From positions 40,381,584-40,445,583 of the forward strand of contig NC_088646.1 in NCBI RefSeq assembly GCF_964019385.1: 64,000 bases of DNA, written 5' to 3'. Shown in pieces: positions 35,640 to 61,037 of the stretch. Position 1 is the stretch's first letter. Every line of letters begins with the position of its first letter. The stretch comes from Sycon ciliatum (lineage: Eukaryota; Porifera; Calcarea; Leucosolenida; Sycettidae). A model generated the notes under the pieces. It was not told the origin of the DNA. It searched no databases and saw only the letters and a program-made list of their open reading frames with translations. Both the position numbers and the translations under genes were made by a program.

Positions 35640-37206
35640 TACAAGTAGTTACTCTGAAACAGGGAGTCGTAAAATACGACTCCCTGCTCTGAAACCTGCT
35701 ACATTGTACGTGTATTATTGTATTGTACTTGTAGTATACGGTAGTATCCGTGACGTCAGATCAGACCTCACTGTGGTGGTAAGCAGTACACAGTCATGTG
35801 CTAAAAGTCACTGACTGGACCGAGTCTGTCCCAGCTAGCTTGTGACACAGACGTGACAGAGACTCAGTGCAGGACATGCCCCGCAAAGAAGCATAATACA
35901 TGTAATCATAACAAGTGACCACAAGTAATAATTAGTTTAAAAATGAGGAGAAGTCACCGCCATGCCCATGGCCTTACATACTGTATTAACTACTGGTATT
36001 ATGGCTGGAGCTCGAAAGTAACGATGTGAAAAGACGGTTTGAGTACTTCGAGTAAATAAAAATGAAGACTGTATTCACAACAGGATCGAGGGCTAGGCTC
36101 AGCTTTTGCAGCTCTACGCCATGTTTTTCTGGGACGAAGATGGCGGCTTTGCCACGCGTCATATCACTATCACTGTATCAGCGTCGTGCCTGTTCCGTGT
36201 TCGTTACATGGTCGATACGCGATTATCGATCATCACTGACATCGCGATATCGGCAACATCAGACAGTAGTCTACAACTCATGCAAAATAATGCTGCACTA
36301 GGCATGGCCGCATAGGCCGACCCAAGCATGCATTGCAAGGGCAAGGACCTAGCTCATTATGTACATGTAGACTTTGTAGTACCAAGAGTACTCTTGGTAG
36401 TACCGGTAGCTGATCCAGTCGCGCCATCTGACATAACAAGACCAGTTACACTTACTCTTTACACATGCTGACTGCTGAGTGCTGTAGCTGTCCGCGCCGC
36501 GTGCTGTCTCAGGTTGATATGATGCATATTCATGAATGCCCAGTTCGAGGATAAAAAAAATGCTAGGGAAATTCCCCCGGCCCCAGACTCGAAGAAAGAA
36601 AAGAAAGCCATCTGCGTTTTCTGCTCTCGTTCCCGCGGCCCGCGATACGAACAACCAACAAAACTCTCACCACAACAACAACACAACCGATCCGTGTGTG
36701 TGTCAGTAACACGATAATTATATTAGTATAATTGTAGTAACAGTTGAGTTGTGAGTCTGTACTGCTCGCCACGTCCGGTCAAGTACACGCTGATCTACTG
36801 TCACGGACGTCGACGGGTCACGTCGTTCCATGGCTTTGCTGTGTTTGCTACAGAACAGTCTGGATCAGTAGAGTGTAGAGAGATCTACGTACGATTGCAT
36901 GCAGTAGAGGGGTTCTCGCCCCCGCGATCGAAACTCCGTCGCAGCTAGCTGCTACTGCTAGTGAAATCTACCCTGTTCGAAACATTCTTTGAAATAATTT
37001 TCTAAATGCGTTGACTGTATTGCTCTCCTCTCTAGTTGGAAAGTCGAAGCTCAACAGCAGATTTAACGCTTCGCCACTGTAGTACCAATAGTACATGAGC
37101 GCAGCGAAGCCAGGATCATACTTCCACGTAGTCGTTGCACCCGGCCTGGTGTTCGGGATTTCCTGGAAGCACGTCTGATAATACTCGCATAATTCCCTAG
37201 TCAAAT
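35640..37206. other. Upstream region of DDX19
   Basis: No gene is supported. It includes a small hairpin at about 35665-35691 (CAGGGAGTCGTA mirrored by TACGACTCCCTG), a 20-bp palindrome TACCAAGAGTACTCTTGGTA near 36380-36400, and the probable DDX19 promoter and 5' UTR. Confidence 0.4.
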
Positions 37207-39081
37207 ATGTCGGACTGGGGCGAGCAGGCTGATCTTCAGCAACAAACCTCTCCGGCGGCGGCGCCCTCGCAGGGGGTGAAGCGGACGACTGCGAACACAG
37301 ATGCAGCTGCTCAACCCCCTCACGCCGCAGCGATGGGTGATCAGGGGGCTGTTTCTACTGCTGCTGCTGCTGGTCAAGCTCATGGTGCTGGTCAGCTGCC
37401 GAGTTTTTTCACGTCTGGACCGCTCAGCCAACCATTCACTTCAGGGTTTGACGATTGGGATTTGGCAGCAAGCGAACAGGAGCATGGCTACACACAGGCC
37501 AGCAGCCAGCCTGCTGCCCAGCAATCCACGTCTCCAGTCAAGCCAGCTCCTGTGGCTGCTGCTCAGTCTGCTCGGCCTACGGCACAGCCCAACCCTGTCC
37601 AAGCCCCTGCCCCTCAGCCTGTTCAGCCTGCCGCGGGTAGTAATACGACAGCTCAAGCGAACACTTCACACAGTGTTATGCCAGCAGCACCCTCAGCGGC
37701 AGCGGTGACTCAGCCGAACACGGCAGATCCAGTGCCAGCGATGACTGCTGCTAAGCAAGCCGATGCAACTAGCGGCACTGACGCTGCTGAAGACGCTCCA
37801 ACAACAGCCGAGACATCCCTGCTGAACAAGCTTCTGCGGGAGAAGCTCGTTGACAATACACAGTCTATAGAAGTGCAGCGCTCTAACCCGGACAGTCCTC
37901 TCTACTCTGTGAAAACGTTTGAAGAGCTGCGGCTATCGAAGGAAATCATGCAAGGCGTGTACGGCATGGGATTCAACCGACCGTCCAAGATCCAAGAAAC
38001 CGCCCTGCCACTCCTCCTGGCTGATCCACCGCCGAATCTGATTGCGCAATCGCAGTCGGGTACCGGCAAGACTGCAGCATTCGTCCTGGCAGTGGTCAGT
38101 CGCATGGACAAGAGCAAGAAACATCCGCAGGCACTCATACTGGCACCTACGCTGGAACTCGCCAAACAGATCGGAGACGTCTGCCAGAGAATGACCAAAT
38201 TCTGTCCGGAGATTGCAGTGACGTTTGCGGTGCGAGGAGAGAGACCGTCGGGCCCGGTCACTGGACAGGTACTGATCGGCACACCGGGGACGGTGCTGGA
38301 CTGGTCCAAGAGGCGCTACGTTGACCTGAAGAAGATACGTGTGTTTGTTCTGGACGAAGCCGATGTGATGATCGCTCAGCAGGGCCACCAGGATCAGTCT
38401 GTGCATATACGCAAGGGCCTGGACCTTGCCAGCACACAGTTCATGCTCTTCTCAGCCACCTATGATGACGATGTCATGGGTTTCGCGCAACGAATCGTGT
38501 CCGATCCGATCGTAATCAAGCTGAAGCGGCAAGAGGAGAGTCTAGACAACATACGGCAGGTCTATATTGAGTGCCGCAACGAGCTGGAGAAGTACGAAGC
38601 CTTGAGTAATATCTACGGGCTAGTCAGCATTGGCCAGGCAATCATCTTCTGCCCCTCTCGCAAGTCGGCCGCGTGGCTCGCTGAGAAAATGCATGGTGAC
38701 GGTCATGCGGTGGCGATGCTGACTGGCGAGCTGGAGACAGCGCAGCGCATTGCCATCCTGAACCGCTTCCGACAGGGCAAGGAGAAACTGTTGATCACCA
38801 CCAACGTCTGTGCGCGCGGCATTGACATCGACCAGGTCACCGTGGTCGTCAACTACGACATACCGTACGACGTTGTGCGACAGAAGCCCGACGTGGAAAC
38901 CTACCTGCATCGCATTGGACGCACTGGGCGATTCGGGAAGTCCGGCCTGGCAATAAACTTTGTGGACGGCAGCCGGAGCATGCGAAACATGAGGTTCATC
39001 GAGGAGCACTTTGGCAAGAAGATTGAAAAGATCGACAAGACCGACAACGACCAGATTTCCAGTCTCGGTCAGGGTGACTAA
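37207..39081 (+). CDS. DDX19: DDX19/Dbp5 DEAD-box ATP-dependent RNA helicase
   Basis: Dbp5/DDX19 removes export factors from mRNPs at the cytoplasmic face of the nuclear pore. The 624-codon frame has no intron. The helicase core (from about residue 205) is complete: Q motif FNRPSKIQETALPLLL, motif I SQSGTGKTAAF (about 282), PTLELAKQ, IGTPGTVLDW, DEAD with the Dbp5-like LDEADVMIAQQGHQDQS (about 382), SAT (about 416), IIFCPSRKSA, TNVCARGIDID and HRIGRTGRFG (about 569). The DEADVMI/GHQDQS segment separates DDX19 from other DEAD-box families. The first 200 residues are rich in Ala, Pro, Gln and Ser and make the protein about 145 residues longer than the human one. The start is ATG 37207 and the stop TAA is at 39079. 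Lack of introns could mean a retrocopy, but the frame is intact. Confidence 0.95.
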   Translation: MSDWGEQADLQQQTSPAAAPSQGVKRTTANTDAAAQPPHAAAMGDQGAVSTAAAAGQAHGAGQLPSFFTSGPLSQPFTSGFDDWDLAASEQEHGYTQASSQPAAQQSTSPVKPAPVAAAQSARPTAQPNPVQAPAPQPVQPAAGSNTTAQANTSHSVMPAAPSAAAVTQPNTADPVPAMTAAKQADATSGTDAAEDAPTTAETSLLNKLLREKLVDNTQSIEVQRSNPDSPLYSVKTFEELRLSKEIMQGVYGMGFNRPSKIQETALPLLLADPPPNLIAQSQSGTGKTAAFVLAVVSRMDKSKKHPQALILAPTLELAKQIGDVCQRMTKFCPEIAVTFAVRGERPSGPVTGQVLIGTPGTVLDWSKRRYVDLKKIRVFVLDEADVMIAQQGHQDQSVHIRKGLDLASTQFMLFSATYDDDVMGFAQRIVSDPIVIKLKRQEESLDNIRQVYIECRNELEKYEALSNIYGLVSIGQAIIFCPSRKSAAWLAEKMHGDGHAVAMLTGELETAQRIAILNRFRQGKEKLLITTNVCARGIDIDQVTVVVNYDIPYDVVRQKPDVETYLHRIGRTGRFGKSGLAINFVDGSRSMRNMRFIEEHFGKKIEKIDKTDNDQISSLGQGD

Positions 39082-39538
39082 ACTGGTGATCCGGTGCTTA
39101 TAGACGCACACCCAGCTGCTTCCTATGGGTGTGAAATTGTGTTTTCGCGTAGTTAGCGGCTATTGGAAGCTCTCCTCAAACAAGAGTGGGAATGTAAACC
39201 AAGCATCTGGAAGAATTGAAGGTTAGTGTCACTCCATTCCGTGTGGGAAGGAAGCCAGAAGTTGCTTTCCGAAACCGTCAAGTACCTTGCTCTTGATTGG
39301 ACCCCCCCCCCCCTGTTTTCCGCTTGAGTACGGTTCTTGTTGTTATCTGCTTTGTGTACTACACCCTTTGCACTGGGATAGATGTATGTCCTAGGAAGAT
39401 GGTAGTGCACTCGCGGTGGCAATCATCAAAACTGGTGGCACTGTATCTATCTCGTTAGGCTGGTTCCAACAGGTGTCCCGGCTGTGGAAATCTCCCGGCT
39501 GTGGAAATCTCCCCGCTGTCACTCCCTACCTCCTTTAG

Positions 39539-39544
39539 AATAAA
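39539..39544 (+). terminator. Probable DDX19 polyadenylation signal
   Basis: AATAAA, 458 bp after the DDX19 stop. A second AATAAA lies at about 39752, so alternative ends are possible. Confidence 0.5.
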
Positions 39545-41322
39545 ACATATTAAAAAAGCCTTGAATAACACCACTGCTGCCATCATGCTAGTGCTTGACT
39601 TACCATGGTTACGTGGTGGCTCTAACTTAGCCTAAGTGTTGATTACTGATTAGCATCTCTCGGGAGAGAACCATGCCTATCCTGCCTTGATCCTTTCCGT
39701 TTGCGACCTACTTGTAGTCCACTGAGTTGACATTTTCTTTTTGTGCTTTGGAATAAAGAGCTTTAGGAGAATGTGTGTACGCATACTGACCCCCGTCCCC
39801 TTCCTCTTTTATTAAATTTTGTTAGTAGTGCCTTCAAAATTATTCCCACCGAGGCCCCTTTATGCATTTTCCCCATTTTCTTAATATTTTCCTCTTTACC
39901 TTTCACCTTGAGCCCATCAAATCCTGGAGTCAGTATACTTTTTAGCGTTTTATTCGTTTTTGCCGCTAGGGTTAACCAGGTGTTAGCGGATTTTCTGGTA
40001 CTAGTATTATAATCAGACGTTCTGCTCCACGTGAAACGCAGAGTAATCAGGCCAAGAGAAGTATCTGGGTTCTGCAATTTGACGTGTTTGGGTTCCAGAT
40101 TGGGATCACTAAAGTTGTGGCACACACAAGGAAACTGTCATGCATACATATCCAGTGTGCAGCACTAGAATTCTGTAGCCGGCCATCAAATCAGAAAACT
40201 GCTGCATTCAGAACGAGAAATTCCCAGCACATATCCACACAATTTTTTAGGGTGGACATAAAGCAGAACATCTTTTTTTGTGTGCAATACATGAAGCTCA
40301 AAAACACGAGTACCGAAGTCTTTGCGTTACGCTCCTGCCACCTATAGCAGAAACTCTACACCAGAAAATTAGCCTTTGCACCAGACAGCAGTTATAGAAT
40401 GATCAATGGACATGCAAGCCGTTTGGATTGATTTTCGGATTTTCGGTGCACACACATACCACGCTAATTTTGGGTTTTCAGCCAGTGCAGTGGTGCCACA
40501 TGATCACCAACAAAACACCCATGATACAGTGACACAAACACACACACGCGCGCGCGCGCAAACACCAACACAAGTTACGCAGCCCCCATCAATCTATTGT
40601 GATGAGATAAAAGCAACCATTGAGAGCTGTGCACTCGAACTCACCTTCACGCTGCAGTGGAGTGTGAAAGTTTTCTTTTAAAGGAATAGCTTGAGAGCTT
40701 CGGCACACCAACAACAAAAACTACAGTTTAGTGGGGTGTCCCCACACAGCAACCTACAAGAATTAGTAAGTCTATTGATGAAAGTAGAATAGAGAATAGG
40801 AAATGAAGACCCGCTGCATTACCTTCTTCTCATGGATATGACGAGAAAGAAAGGTGATGGCGGGTTGTGGGATAGCAAGAGACTAAAACACCTAGAGCAC
40901 AGGTACTCCAAGCTGCTGCCGACACGTGGGTCGATGTCTGAGCACGCAGAGATAGCTATGATCCTCTGCTGACACACTAGCTAGCAGTATGGGAATGCAG
41001 AGGTGTACGGGAATGTGGCCAAGGCAGAAGCAGCGCAGAATACAAGTAGCCACACAGAGCCATCCAGCATCGGAATATCATACATATATACAGGGGGGGG
41101 GGTGCGGAAAATAGCAGGTACATATACGTTGAAAGTAGAATTGAGGGAATAGCAAAAAGTAGAAAATAGCCATTGAGAATCAAGGATGGGAAAAAGCCAT
41201 CATATTATTTCTTACGCCAGTTAAAGTATACAAAAGCACAGCAAAACGAAGATAAAAATGGTTAAAAGCCAGATGCGCAAAATCATAGCGAATGGGTTGA
41301 AATATACAGCACACCGAGTGAA
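39545..41322. other. Intergenic region between DDX19 and arfaptin
   Basis: The two genes converge here. No other gene is supported. Confidence 0.5.
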
Positions 41323-55352
<14,030 letters not shown>

Positions 55353-55991
55353 TTTCAGAGGACAAATCGAATCAAGAAAAGCTACTTTGTACACTATTCG
55401 TTGTACATGCACTCAATACTGGCATCAATGAGTATAAAAGTCGTATAATTTCCAAATTAATTATTTTCAGAGGAAGCCAAATTTATAGTGTTGGAACATA
55501 AGACTTACTTCCTCACTGATGCGAACGAACCTTGTGATCGTACTACTGCTAGTCACCTTCACAGAAAATCAACTCTAGTTGTAACGACATTCGACACGAC
55601 AGCTAGCTACCTCGAGTCGACAGTCCAGAACACTACAATTTTATTATTCGTACAAGAAGAAGCAGGCCTGTCATAATCAGTATCAGTGCAGTGTGATCGT
55701 GACTTGACTCTTGACTTGAGACGTAACCGGCCGTCGTTGCGTCGAATCTTCATGATGAAAAAGCCTGCATGCATGCATCGTACACGCGGACTGCGTTGCG
55801 CCCCAACGACTTTTGCTTGTTTGTGTCAAGAAAATCAATGCTGCCCGAGAAAAACGACGTCATGACTGGGCCACCACATATATTATGTACATGCACTGCA
55901 TATGCATGCTGCATGCACTTCTGGCATGGCACACGAATCTGCAGTGCAGATGCTGCACGTGTGGCGGCAGAAGGCAGTCACTTCTTGCGCG

Positions 55992-56971
55992 GTTAAAGGG
56001 GAAGTGCATCGATTTTTCGAGTATGGTCCAGAAGAAAGACAATTTGATATCGGTTCGAATGGCATATCTCTCGCTTCCATACGATAAGCCAAACTTGCCA
56101 AATCGCCAATTGTATGCTCACGTTGCCATAGCGACCAGCGCAGTGATGACGTACGAAAGGCTTAGCTCCACCACAGAGAAGGTCGATCACTGCAGAATTT
56201 GGTCATTTTCAATTGGTTTATTGTATTCACGAAGTGAAAGAAGGGCTGTGTTCAATGCTGTTAGTGCAGTGAACTGTTTGTTAGTAGTCCTCTCGATTGT
56301 GTACTGGGACGTGACACCGATAGGAGAAAGCTGGAGTGCGGAGACACCAGCAGACAAGCGAAAATAGTGACGAACAAAATGCTGAAATCTTGGTTGGGAC
56401 AAATCAGACGTTCAGCATTTCCCCCAACCAAGGACCATGCCGTTTGCTCTTTCCACTTCCTGAAGATGAATGTGATGCTTCCTGGCGACTCTCCTATCTC
56501 TCGTAACATCTTCTGAAGCCAGGTGAGACGACGGGTGGTGGAGATTGACGAATGAAATAATGTCGTAGGTTTGAAAGTTTGCTGAAAATGTCTCAGGAGA
56601 GATGGCGAATTCCAAGCATCTTGTCCTGGAGGAAACCATTTCCTAGGCACAGTCAGCCTAGGAAAATGCATGAGAAGGGCGATAAACAGTTCACGGCACT
56701 AACAGCATTGAACACAGCACTTCTTTCACATCGTGAATACAATAAGACAATTGAAAATGACCAATTTCTGCAGTGATCGACCTTCTCTGTGGAGGAGCTA
56801 AGCCTTTCGTACGTCATCACTGCGCTGGTCGCTATGGCAACGTGAGCATACAATTGGCGATTTGGCAAGTTTGGCTTATCGTATGGAAGCGAGAGATATG
56901 CCATTCGAACCGATATCAAATTGTCTTTCTTCTGGACCCTACTCGAAAAATCGATGCACTTCCCCTTTAAC
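55992..56971. mobile_element. 980-bp foldback MITE upstream of arfaptin
   Basis: Inverted arms of 288 bp (55992-56279 and 56684-56971) differ at only a few positions. Ends are GTTAAAGGGGAAGTGCATCG and complement. Flanking dinucleotides are CG on both sides rather than TA. It lies about 640 bp upstream of the arfaptin start codon. The interior has no convincing coding frame. Confidence 0.85.
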
Positions 56972-58415
56972 CGGTTGGCTTCGAGTAGCCTTTTCGCCAG
57001 TTTTTGGCATGGTGCTGCAGATGGTGCCTTGCGCACTGGCAGATTGTGGTGGTCGTGTCCGGGATAATCGTCTTGTGGGACATGCTAGTTTACAGTGTGG
57101 GTAATGGAGCCTGACCGAGTCCTGGGTGCTTGCTGCAACATGCTGAGCAGCTTTCGCCCCCCCCCCCCCCCCCCCCGTAATAAAGTCATGGGGTATGCAA
57201 GCCCCTTTACTTCTCTACTACCATAACCACTCACCCACAGGACAGCAGCATTACCAAGGGCCTCTTCTTATCGGCGATGGTGCCATCGTGAGAATAAAGA
57301 ATTCAAAGGGGTGCAACAGCATTGCGCAATACATTTTGTTGTCAATCAAAATCTATGATGTTGCGTGTGAATGCAACACAACATTCAGTAGAAAAGACTG
57401 GGATCTGAAGTGATGAGAATGACAACAGGAATACTACTTGTAATTGTGTGTGAACAAATTAAGATTGGCAGTAGAGAATTGTCAAACGGGTAAAAGGATC
57501 CAATTGCAATACAAGACTTGAATGAGTAGGTCTGCATACGCGAGTCAGGGCTGCAAGGGGTTGCTTCCATTCCAGAGTTGTCCCCAAAAGAACTGTGTTC
57601 GAAAGGGGGACTGGGATCTGTTTTCTTGAAATAACAGTGAAAAACCGGGGGGAAATAGTCCACAGCGGCAGTATAGTGTTCAGTGACTGGTTGCTTGCAA
57701 GGGGATGGGCGGGGTATGGTGTTCAGTGGCTGGCTGCTTGCAAGGGAACGGGAGGGGGTAAAACGTATGCAAACACAGTTTGCTTGGAGTGGGGAGTTAA
57801 CGAAATTTAGAGACCACACTGATATGAGCATGGCTGCAGCGGAAGTGCGAAATCCAGGGTAAATGAAGGCATTGGCTGCACCAGAGACCACAGGGAGGTT
57901 ACATGTGTGCAAGCACTGTTGCTAGTGTTGGCTAGGCCCACTGGCACCATCAACAGCTAGCATAGTAACAACACATTTCCAACTGGAATAACGCCTGGCC
58001 GTGCTCATCCCAAACGGCATAAGTACATTGTAGTGTAGATTTCCATCATGTCCGCCGAACCACTCATCTCAGAGCCAGGTCAGTCCAGTAGTGGCTTGGT
58101 GATACAGCTTCAATGCATGCTTAGCCGGACTAAGCCCCAATTATGCATAGGTAGGTCACGACTGAGTGCCATTGCCACACCGGCTATGCAGCAGGGAGGC
58201 AGTTGCCAGCCTGGCAAACACTAGCAGCAAAAACAACGGGAAGCACATGCCTGTGTGTATGAGATCACTGCCATCTTAGACTCGGTGTCTGCCTACACCC
58301 CTCATACAGGTGGCTAGCTGCAAACTGTTGTGAGTGCCAAGTAGGCAAGCGGCAGATCACCAACACTGGAGGACGAACAACTTTTTAAAACCGTCACCGG
58401 TCAGCTTCTACAGTT
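56972..58415. other. Intergenic region before FAM241
   Basis: It contains a C18-type homopolymer near 57158-57176. No gene is supported. Confidence 0.5.
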
Positions 58416-58820
58416 TCATCTTTGGCGTCCGCCTCTATTCGCCGGGTTTGGTGGGTTGCGTTGTTGATTATGATGTAAGTAGAACAACACCGCTCCCAAC
58501 AGCACTCCTGGTAATCCCATCAGCATGAAAGCTAGGACAAAACCAACCATCACGATTGGTTCCAGTTGATAGCCGGCCACCTGCAGGCGGGGAATTCCCA
58601 GCGACAACAGCTTCTCGTTGGCAGTATCTAAAGGCGAAACGTGGTGGCCAGGCTGCGCAGCGTGCGGTCCCCTAGCCGCCCCATAGCCTGCTTGATCATG
58701 CTCCTGAGGCTGATGTTGGTGAATACCACCTTGCACTCCACGCTGTTCTCGACGACCACGGTTTCCTTGAGCTCGTGGATCATCATCGTCTACCAGCACT
58801 CCATTGACAACTCGCACCAT
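58416..58820 (-). CDS. FAM241-family (DUF4605) single-pass membrane protein
   Basis: 134 codons in one exon, ATG at 58820, stop TGA at 58416. The N-terminus MVRVVNGVLVDDDDPRAQ matches the family hallmark (a short hydrophobic start followed by an acidic DDDP segment). The middle is Gln/Gly/His-rich and probably disordered. A segment ANEKLLSLGIPRLQVAGYQLEP precedes a transmembrane helix (IVMVGFVLAFMLMGLPGVLLG and on, about residues 91-118). The tail is short and basic. FAM241 proteins are small eukaryotic membrane proteins of poorly known function, reported around the ER/lysosome; no reaction is known. It is divergent from MRPL3. Confidence 0.8.
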   Translation of the reverse strand: MVRVVNGVLVDDDDPRAQGNRGRREQRGVQGGIHQHQPQEHDQAGYGAARGPHAAQPGHHVSPLDTANEKLLSLGIPRLQVAGYQLEPIVMVGFVLAFMLMGLPGVLLGAVLFYLHHNQQRNPPNPANRGGRQR

Positions 58821-59364
58821 GGTGGCTTTCGCAAATATGTCGATACACTTTATACGGGAGACTACTCAACAGCAGATGTCTGACCTCAGAAGCCTGGTTG
58901 AAGACAGCGACTAGCCTGTCTGGCCTTCCCTGGTACTACACTTCGAAATACACGTCGTGGACCCTCGTGTGGGCCGGATACTATTCAAAAGTTGAGATAC
59001 TGCAACTAAAATAACAAAATACTGTACAGCAAATCTCATATTAATATCAATCGAGTCATTCAAAAACTGATATCCGTAAATATTGATAATAGAAAAGACA
59101 AGTCGACAAAAGATTTTTTGTTGCAAGAGATTTTTTGTTGCAAGTGTTTCCATGCATGGTTTCTGCAGATCTGGCCCGGCTATATACACTGATATATATA
59201 GGCCATATTTTTTTGCTTGAAATGTTTTTACTGGATGAGGTTATATCGATCAACAACACAATTGTGCGTGGAGTTTGAAACAATTTTCAGTATTTTCAGT
59301 TTCTAAAGAGGTTATTCATGGTATATGTTGATATTTAGTCTTAGATGATGGTCGTGTAGGTCCA
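58821..59364. promoter_or_regulatory. Divergent intergenic region of FAM241 and MRPL3
   Basis: 544 bp between two start codons on opposite strands, probably holding both promoters. It is AT-rich toward MRPL3, with TATATACACTGATATATATA near 59180-59200. Confidence 0.45.
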
Positions 59365-60395
59365 ATGTTGTCGCGGCTTGCTCTGCGGCCTTTCAGGCCG
59401 ATCAAGGCATCCGAAGTAACTGTCAATAGTACTAGGAATGCTTACATCCATTTCAAGAGAAAATGGGACGTGAATTCTTACGATGAAATGCGTGAGCTTC
59501 GAAAAATGTTGGGCTCGATCACTGATAAAGATGCTATGATGGCGACAATAGCAAACCGTTGCGAAGAACCAGACAAAGCTGAATGGCCCGAGCCCAATCG
59601 AATGACCAGGCGTGCTGGTGTCATTGCGAAAAAGCTGGGATGCATGTCGTACTGGACACGGGATGGAGAATCTCACGCAATGTGTGCCCTGCAGGTAAAG
59701 TCCTGTACATGTGAATAAACTGCCCGTACACTCCACTCAAAACACCTGAGCATCCTGGAGACCATAATCAATCCTGTAATAGCACTGATGCACTAATGCG
59801 TGCACAGTGCGAAGAATCACGGGACCAGCATGCATACCAGTATCCGTGGGTGGGTGCGTGTGTCTGCGTGTGTGCATGCATGTGTGTGTGTCCGTGTGTG
59901 TGTGTGTCCGTGTGTGCACACTCAGATCTTGGACAGCACCGTTATGGACGTATCCGTAATGGGCCCTGATGATAGAACTGGCGTGTGGATGGCCGGTGGG
60001 CAGATGACAGCTGAGGAGATTGCAAAGGTGAGTGAAGAGAGCACAGGAAACATAGCTGTGCATGTAGTGCGATGGGATAGTTGTGCACGTTTGATGATTG
60101 GCCCGGCATACCTACTTGTCTCTATCTGATGGTCATGTGATGCCCTGGAGCAGCGCGTCCAGCAGGGCCTGAAATTAGATCAAAGCTGCTAAAACCAGTA
60201 GCATGTGCAACACTGCGAAAGGTCAGGCTTGCAATGTTGGATTGTGAAAGGTCAGGCTTGCCATGTTGCATTGTGCACAATGTCCAAGGTCATTTGCAAA
60301 CTGCGATGTGAATCTGGATCGGCTCTTCCCTGAAATACTCACTATTCTGTGCCTGTATACATGAGTCTATAATTATCATGTGTGTGTGTGTGTGC

Positions 60396-60434
<39 letters not shown>

Positions 60435-60956
60435 CATATGCGTCTCAGACTCCAGACTACAAGCTAGAGCCGTTCCGCGCACGGTCCATGCACCCGTGCC
60501 ACGAGGTTCGCTTCATGGGCACGTCCATTGATTCTCTTCTTCCAGTCAGTGAGTGCCTTGTGGGTAGAGTACAGTCAGCTCATCGCAATGCCAACGGAGC
60601 CTTGTGCCTGTGTGTGTAATCTGTGTGTGTTGGTTGTGTGTTCACTGTGTGCTCTCTGCGTGTGTTCTACAGAAACAGTCCTGGGTTCGTCCCACTTCCG
60701 ATGTGGCCAGTTTGTTGACGTTCTCGGAACTTCGTAAGGACCTGGATCCCATGCGAGTAGCCGTGTGCGGTGTGTGTATGGTGTCTGCCGAGTGTCATGA
60801 AAGATTGAAAGTTGTTTTATTTGATGTGTCTACCTGGGCATCTATGACAGTAAAGTGTTAAACGTTACCTGTAGGACAGTGTACCGGTACACGTTGAACT
60901 TTGCCTACTAGGTTATCATCCTTGCTGTATATGTGTGTATGTGCCTGTGTATCTGT

Positions 60957-61037
<81 letters not shown>

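Noticed and set aside
36968..37204. A 78-codon minus-strand frame just upstream of DDX19
   Set aside because: It has no ATG near its start, no clear splice sites and no recognised family, although its composition is protein-like.
57385..57912. A 175-codon minus-strand frame
   Set aside because: Its composition is not protein-like and there is no motif, so it is likely chance.
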